A stretch of 64,000 nt of DNA from Phoronis australis. Lineage: Eukaryota > Phoronida > Phoronidae. Below, in pieces: positions 59,063-64,000 of the stretch (its first letter is position 1; each line of letters begins with the position of its first letter). Location of the stretch: assembly GCA_002633005.1 (NCBI GenBank), contig NMRA01000616.1:62001-126000 (forward strand). The letters run 5' to 3'. A program made the position numbers and the translations under genes. A model generated the notes under the pieces. The model was not told the DNA's origin. It did no database searches and was given only the letters and a program-made list of their open reading frames with translations.

Positions 59063-59675
59063 AAAACCTGCTGGCGTATGAAATTCCGATATCTATGAGC
59101 TGGCGCAGCTAGCACAGACGATGGTCATTGTCTAATCCACTGAATAACAGGCATTGTATTCAGTTGTTACATTCATCAATTTTATTCCACCAAGTCCTTG
59201 TCCAGTTGTTGGTTTCCCATTTTTCCCTAGTATAAAGTGACCAACAACACGTGTATTCGCCTGGTCAAATCTAGACAGTGGTGTGTTCCATCTGGCTAAC
59301 ACTAACAATCTGACTCCAGTTCGTGAGGTGGAACCTGCATTGAAATTATTACAACATATTGATAGCCTCATCCTCAAAACCAGGAACCATTATATTCGAC
59401 TTGTTTCCAAATCAGTTGGGTATGAAAAGACTGAAGTCGAAGTTCAAGCGGCCACAGCCTGTCAAAATCACCAATTTACCTTCAGACGCTTTTTAACACA
59501 CTTTTTATACAAGTACAACAGTACATGGCTGGTCCAGGTTAGATTCCCGGTTCGGGGATTGATCTGAGTGGGCACTTAAAGCAGTTGTTCGGTAACACTT
59601 ACATTGATTTAGAAACGCGATAGGCTTACTGCCTAAATTAGAAATCGCGAGCCACCATGTTTACAAAAGCGCCGT

Positions 59676-59880
59676 CTACCGAGCAAAATGACAAAAGTGA
59701 ATTACTTTCGCGCAGGCTAATATATTCCATTTGAGTAAGATAATACACGCAGTGTTGGCTTCGATCCACGATTCCTCTTGCTGGTCACAGTTCCTCGTGG
59801 CGCAACACTCGCAGGCAATATCTTCTACCCACGATTCCTCTTCCTGACACAGTCTCTCGTGACGCAACGCTTGTAGGCAT
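59676..59880. repeat. Imperfect ~63-bp tandem duplication
   Basis: CCACGATTCCTCTT(G/C)CTG.. .. CTCGTG.CGCAAC occurs twice (about 59766 and 59829). The minus-strand ORF repeats EEESWVED / QEESWIEA accordingly. Confidence 0.65.
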
Positions 59881-60159
59881 TATCTTACTACTCGCGATGC
59901 AAGCGACCAGCTCTTAGTTAACATCCTGTTTGTCAACCCGTGCCCTTGCCAATAGCATCTTTAGAAGTTTTCACGAGATGGCTCTGTTGTACTATTTCCT
60001 CAGTACCTTGTATGAAATGCTATAGCTTCAACTACTAAATCTCGTCCGAGTATTTTTAGACTTCTGCCCAAATCATAATAATTTACTCCCTAAACGATTG
60101 GCTTATAAAAACACATGATCTCATCTAATCATATCATTGGCTGTTACGATCTGACTTCA

Positions 60160-60172
60160 GAAATTTCTAGAA
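60160..60172. promoter_or_regulatory. Candidate heat-shock element
   Basis: GAA-at-TTC-ta-GAA, three perfect alternating units, about 420 bases upstream of the M13 paralog's coding exon. The true start of transcription is unknown, so its relevance is uncertain. TATAAAAA at 60104. Confidence 0.35.
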
Positions 60173-60593
60173 TCTTTCGGGTTCTTTGACCCCAGAAAAA
60201 AGTGAATAACATCATCTAAAAATAGATGTTGACTTCAAAAATACATGTAAACGAGTTTGACCCCATGCTTTTAAAAGTACATATGTCCAAATTTTGGACA
60301 ACTTAATGGAACTACCGCTACCAATTACTTGCTAATCAATATTTATCCAGACATATACGAAGACTTTTTCGTCACATTTAGTCACACCATCAAATATTTC
60401 AAGATGCTCTTGTCACATTCTAGTCATGACTAATTATTTAGTCACGTATTAGCCATAACTAATCCTTTGGCCATGACTAACGTAGGGTAAGAGTAAGCAA
60501 GATAATACGCTTGTTATGGTTTGCAAAGGAAATGTTTTGTTGCATACATGAACATTGGAATGCATCACCTGGTTGAATAAACTCTTTTTTCAG

Positions 60594-60816
60594 ATGTCTG
60601 CCCGAGTAGACGTGCAAGTTGAACACCAAAATTTGGCTTGCGTTAACAACAGAAATGACTATGAAGACGAGAAGGTAATGTCACTACCTGCCACCCGTCG
60701 ATCAAAGTGGAGGATTTCCATCAGGTGCACTGTTCTGGAAAAAGTACTGCTGGCGACAGTCCTCGTGCTGCTTGTTGTGGTCATCGGGCTGATTGTGTTC
60801 TTCACAAGTCTGTCAG
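60594..60816 (+). CDS. M13 metallopeptidase paralog, first coding exon
   Basis: 74 codons plus one base. The acceptor CTCTTTTTTCAG|ATG sits directly before the start codon, and the donor CTGTCAG|GTGACT leaves phase 1, exactly as in the minus-strand gene at 28418-28205. The product has DVQVEHQNLACV, RRSKWRISIRCTVLEK and an anchor of about 22 hydrophobic residues (VLVLLVVVIGLIVFF), the cytoplasmic tail and transmembrane segment of a neprilysin/ECE-like enzyme. No later exon is visible up to 64000; the equivalent intron in the other gene is 3.0 kb. An in-frame upstream Met at 60555 is intronic if this acceptor is used. Confidence 0.85.
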
Positions 60817-61073
60817 GTGACTTGAGATAAACTGAAATCTTCACAGTTTATACATTTTACTGTACTCCATCCCTTCATTACCACAGTTGCTGTTGCTGTT
60901 AGGTTTATTGTTGTACTCAGTTACTGTTCAATTACTTAGGTTTTCTGTTAAATGTTGGAGTTTGTTTCCGCAGCATTTCATTGCGCGCGGCAATTACCAC
61001 CACAATTTTGAAGTGTATCACACGCTATGCATGACGTAACATTCCGCGAGACTGTGCCGACGCTAACCAAGAA

Positions 61074-61224
61074 ATGGAGTTTCATGAATGCTGGACGATG
61101 AGCATTGTTCTTGTGGGTTTTCTCTTTTGCTACTGCTGGAAACTCATCGAATTGCAATATGCGAAGGATCTGATTTGCTTTTTAAAGAAGATTACGCGTT
61201 TGATGAACTGCGATGAAGAATCAG
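61074..61224 (+). CDS. Possible short first exon with membrane anchor
   Basis: ATG in good context (AAGAAATGG), about 50 codons with a hydrophobic run (SIVLVGFLFCYCW) and a basic tail (FLKKITRLMNC), ending at GAATCAG|GTAAAT. It could be a type II membrane protein start or an alternative exon, or chance. Confidence 0.25.
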
Positions 61225-61492
61225 GTAAATAGGCTAGTATCCGATTGATGTGTAGTCAATGCTTACCAGGGACCCTGAATCAGTGGTCGAATATAGTAGC
61301 TCTTGAATTAGACAACCAGTTCCATCCATTAAATAACCAACCGTTAGAAATCAGTGTTGACTGGTTCTCAAAATTTGGCCCACAGAAACTAGAAGATTCA
61401 CCCTGACCCTAGCCGTCACAACTTGTCCACCCGAGGACTTGGAGTAATGTGACACAGGTCCTAACGCACGGTTTCCACAAAATTCAAGATTG

Positions 61493-61605
61493 TTCTAAAA
61501 CCCCCTCGACCCCCACACCCCACGACCCCCTCGACTCACGACCCCCTCGACTCACGGCCCACAACCCCCTCGACCCAGTCCACACTCGATCTGACCATTG
61601 AACAA
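61493..61605. repeat. Repeat with C-rich (CGACCCACGACCCCCT) units, copy 2
   Basis: TTCTAAAACCCCCTCGACCC with five CCCCTCGAC units and then ACTCGATCTGA; direct copy of 38231-38345. Confidence 0.75.
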
Positions 61606-61619
61606 GCCACACGTCCTGG

Positions 61620-64000
61620 CTCCAGAAGTACATGTATCTGTTGTGTTAGTCACTGTTGTTTTCAGAAAACACGAAGACTAGACTTCCTGCTACTACCTTA
61701 CGGAGAGGTTGCTGTAAAACTTTGTTTTAGCATTGACATTTAATTGAGCCAGGTGTGATGGGTTGCAGTTTGTCAACAGTGTTTTTAGGTGGTGTGCGTC
61801 AAGTACGCTATAGATGTCCCATCAGAATCATAGGATCACATCTTGTGTCATAAGTCAAGAGAAATCCCTTTCTGACAGGAATTTGAGCAGGGGAACCTCA
61901 GCATTCTGAAGTGATGCACTAGTCCAGCAGCATTATTTCTATTCTAGCGAGGCCCTTACGTTATTGAAATATACCCAGCATCGGATGTACATGTACTTCT
62001 TTTTGAGCTTGTAAATATTAGAAGTATTAATAAATACGATGCAACCATGCATCTCTGATGTGCTATTTACTATGATACTTAGTTCGAGAGGTGTACATGA
62101 ATTTCCAAACTACATTTTTCACCAAAAAAACATACTTGATACTGGTCTATTTTTGGAAAATCGTGTCTCCTGCGGTTTCTTAGTTGCTCGCTTTTACAAA
62201 CAAGAAAATCCACCCGAGACGAGCAAAATGGTGGAGCATTTGTGTGTGTTTTTAGTGAACCCTTGGCAAGTTATGGCATTTGGGACTTTGTTATCCTTGC
62301 TTACATGCACGGACCGTTGCTTTTTTGCAGCTTTTCTAAAAGAACACGAGACCTTGACTGAAAGTTATTCAGGTGGACTTTTTAGTGTTATCTTTGTAGT
62401 TAGTGAGCGTAGCTCTGACGACGAGGTCGGGTACAGATACTTTTTATAATATTTATTACGAAATCTTCAATACAATGAATATGCATTGCTCATAAAGCGC
62501 CAAGAGGTGTTATCTGGGTTAAGTAAATTCAAAGAAATCTTTATAACATTATTATACACAAACATACATTAGAGCGTTGGTCTGACAGTGAGTTCGGTTA
62601 CAGACCATCACCAACGATGACGTGTTTCGTGTGGTCTTCGTAAAAATGACTGATGAAATATATCAGGTCCTTGTCAACGGGTCGATACTTCTGCATCCCG
62701 TTTCATGAAACATTTTCTATCTTAACCTAACCAGAAATCGAGCTAACCAACGCGTCTTAGCCCCTTTTCATGAAAATTAAAGTAAGGTCAAAATCGGTTG
62801 AAGTTAAGACAGAAATTTGGCCTTCTACAAAGTGGGCTAAAGAATGTTTTTTTGGTCTAAATGACTAAAACTTACGACTACATGTATCATTATTGTAAAC
62901 TATTGAGAAAGTTTTTACAACCTATTGCATTGAAAATTGTCTGTTTTCTATTCCAGAACCGGCACCTCAGTGACAGGGCAGTACAACTTACCTGTACTTG
63001 TGAAATGATATTTTCTAGTAGTACCAGTGTCTTGTCAAGTAAACTAGACCTCAATTGTATCCAGAATATTGTAAATATATCTTCAAGTTTCAAGACCAAG
63101 GTTATTCTTGAAATCGTATTTCAAACACCACCTCTTTTAGTTTTGTAAATTCGCAACCAGTGGCGAAAGGGTATTTTGTGTATTCACCTATTTCACGAAC
63201 TGATTTAATTTTAAATTGAAGACAGGTATTCGTCTTTTCTTTGCTCGTAGCTCTAATTTCGATCTCAACAGTACATTTTTTGATGTTGAGTCACTTATGT
63301 TTGATGTTTCGTCACTTAATTGAAAGGTGTACATTTTTACCTAAGCTGAGCAGACACATCATTTTACCAAAATATTACTTTTTGAACACAATAAATTTGG
63401 TTGTAATCGGATTTCATGATGAAAAACTGCCTCTGGCCCAGTATTGTCACTGCAGGCAAAAAGCTGATTTTTAGTATCTTATTGGTGTGGTTATCACGTT
63501 TTTATTGCAGGACCCATTTAAATATTTTGAACTACTGTAAAATATCAAGAAATATGCTGAGAACCAGTCATATTACCTGTAATATAAGACGTTGTTCAAG
63601 GCGGTGTTTAAATTGCTGTAAGCATACTTAGTAAATATGGTCAGGTGTCCCTTAAAACTGCTATTGATTCAACAGTTTTTGAAGTAGACAGTCTTCATAA
63701 AGGTGGTCTCGATTTAATATGCAGAAAGTTGAGTCTTTACTGAACTGGTAGTTAGACGCTTGTCAGCACAGGGAGTGTCTTCTGGAATGTCATCAATTTC
63801 CAACGCTAAATCTTCCTTCTCCACCTCCTGCTGCTTCTCTCCCTGTTTTTCCTGGTTGTGCAAAGCCGAAATGCTTTGGGTTTGGTTTTAATTTGATTGG
63901 CCCTCTGACAACTTTTCTACAAATACATGTACAGGAACTTAAACAGTACACACCATGGATTTTTGCACATTTTGAATTACCGGTGGCCACACACTAAATG
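61620..64000. other. Intron or intergenic sequence, no exon recognised
   Basis: Expected to lie in the first coding intron of the M13 paralog. The 136-residue ORF at 62039-62449 has no motif I know. 62690-62830 has MITE-like CCCGTTTCATGAAAC and TTTTCATGAAAA ends. Confidence 0.4.

Overview
The window is animal (metazoan) nuclear DNA. Small exons sit in long introns with GT-AG style boundaries, and the space between genes is packed with transposon remnants. Penelope-like elements, a Kolobok-like element, hAT-like MITEs, a tRNA-derived SINE, a CR1/Jockey-type retrotransposon tail and short frequent exons fit an invertebrate, perhaps a lancelet or acorn worm. The sequence alone does not name the species. 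Most open reading frames here are chance ORFs or repeats.

Two host genes frame the window and point away from each other. On the minus strand, 28418 down to 2653 holds most of an M13 metallopeptidase gene of the neprilysin / endothelin-converting-enzyme family. I could place 17 coding exons by hand, from the cytoplasmic tail and membrane anchor through the HEITH zinc motif to the ENIAD motif; the last exons lie beyond the left edge. On the plus strand, 60594-60816 is the first coding exon of a close paralog whose remaining exons lie beyond the right edge. Both genes start coding at the first base after a 3' splice site and both first coding exons end in phase 1, so they are duplicates in a head-to-head arrangement.

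The roughly 32 kb between them is almost entirely repeats. It holds a near-complete 4.75 kb Kolobok-like DNA transposon (29662-34411, 15-bp inverted ends, TTAA target duplication, THAP domain), a 5'-truncated non-LTR retrotransposon with a Penelope-like element inside its 3' end (36780-38185), decayed copies of two repeat-borne protein families (39570-40180, 42080-42870), another Penelope fragment (48240-48760), MITEs (49791-51368), a clean THAP exon (52281-52485), and an ORF with a PHD-like zinc cluster followed at once by two histone-type stem-loops (53201-53627).

The introns of the minus-strand gene also carry repeats: Penelope fragments with hammerhead ribozyme cores, a 31-bp minisatellite, and a dispersed family that carries CTCF-like motifs. 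The most notable points are three phase-forced GC-AG introns in one gene, the tandem histone stem-loops, the hammerhead motif with a two-pair stem III, and an in-frame TGA at a zinc-ligand Cys codon of the Kolobok THAP domain. Exon boundaries were inferred by eye from splice consensus, phase and family resemblance, without alignment software.
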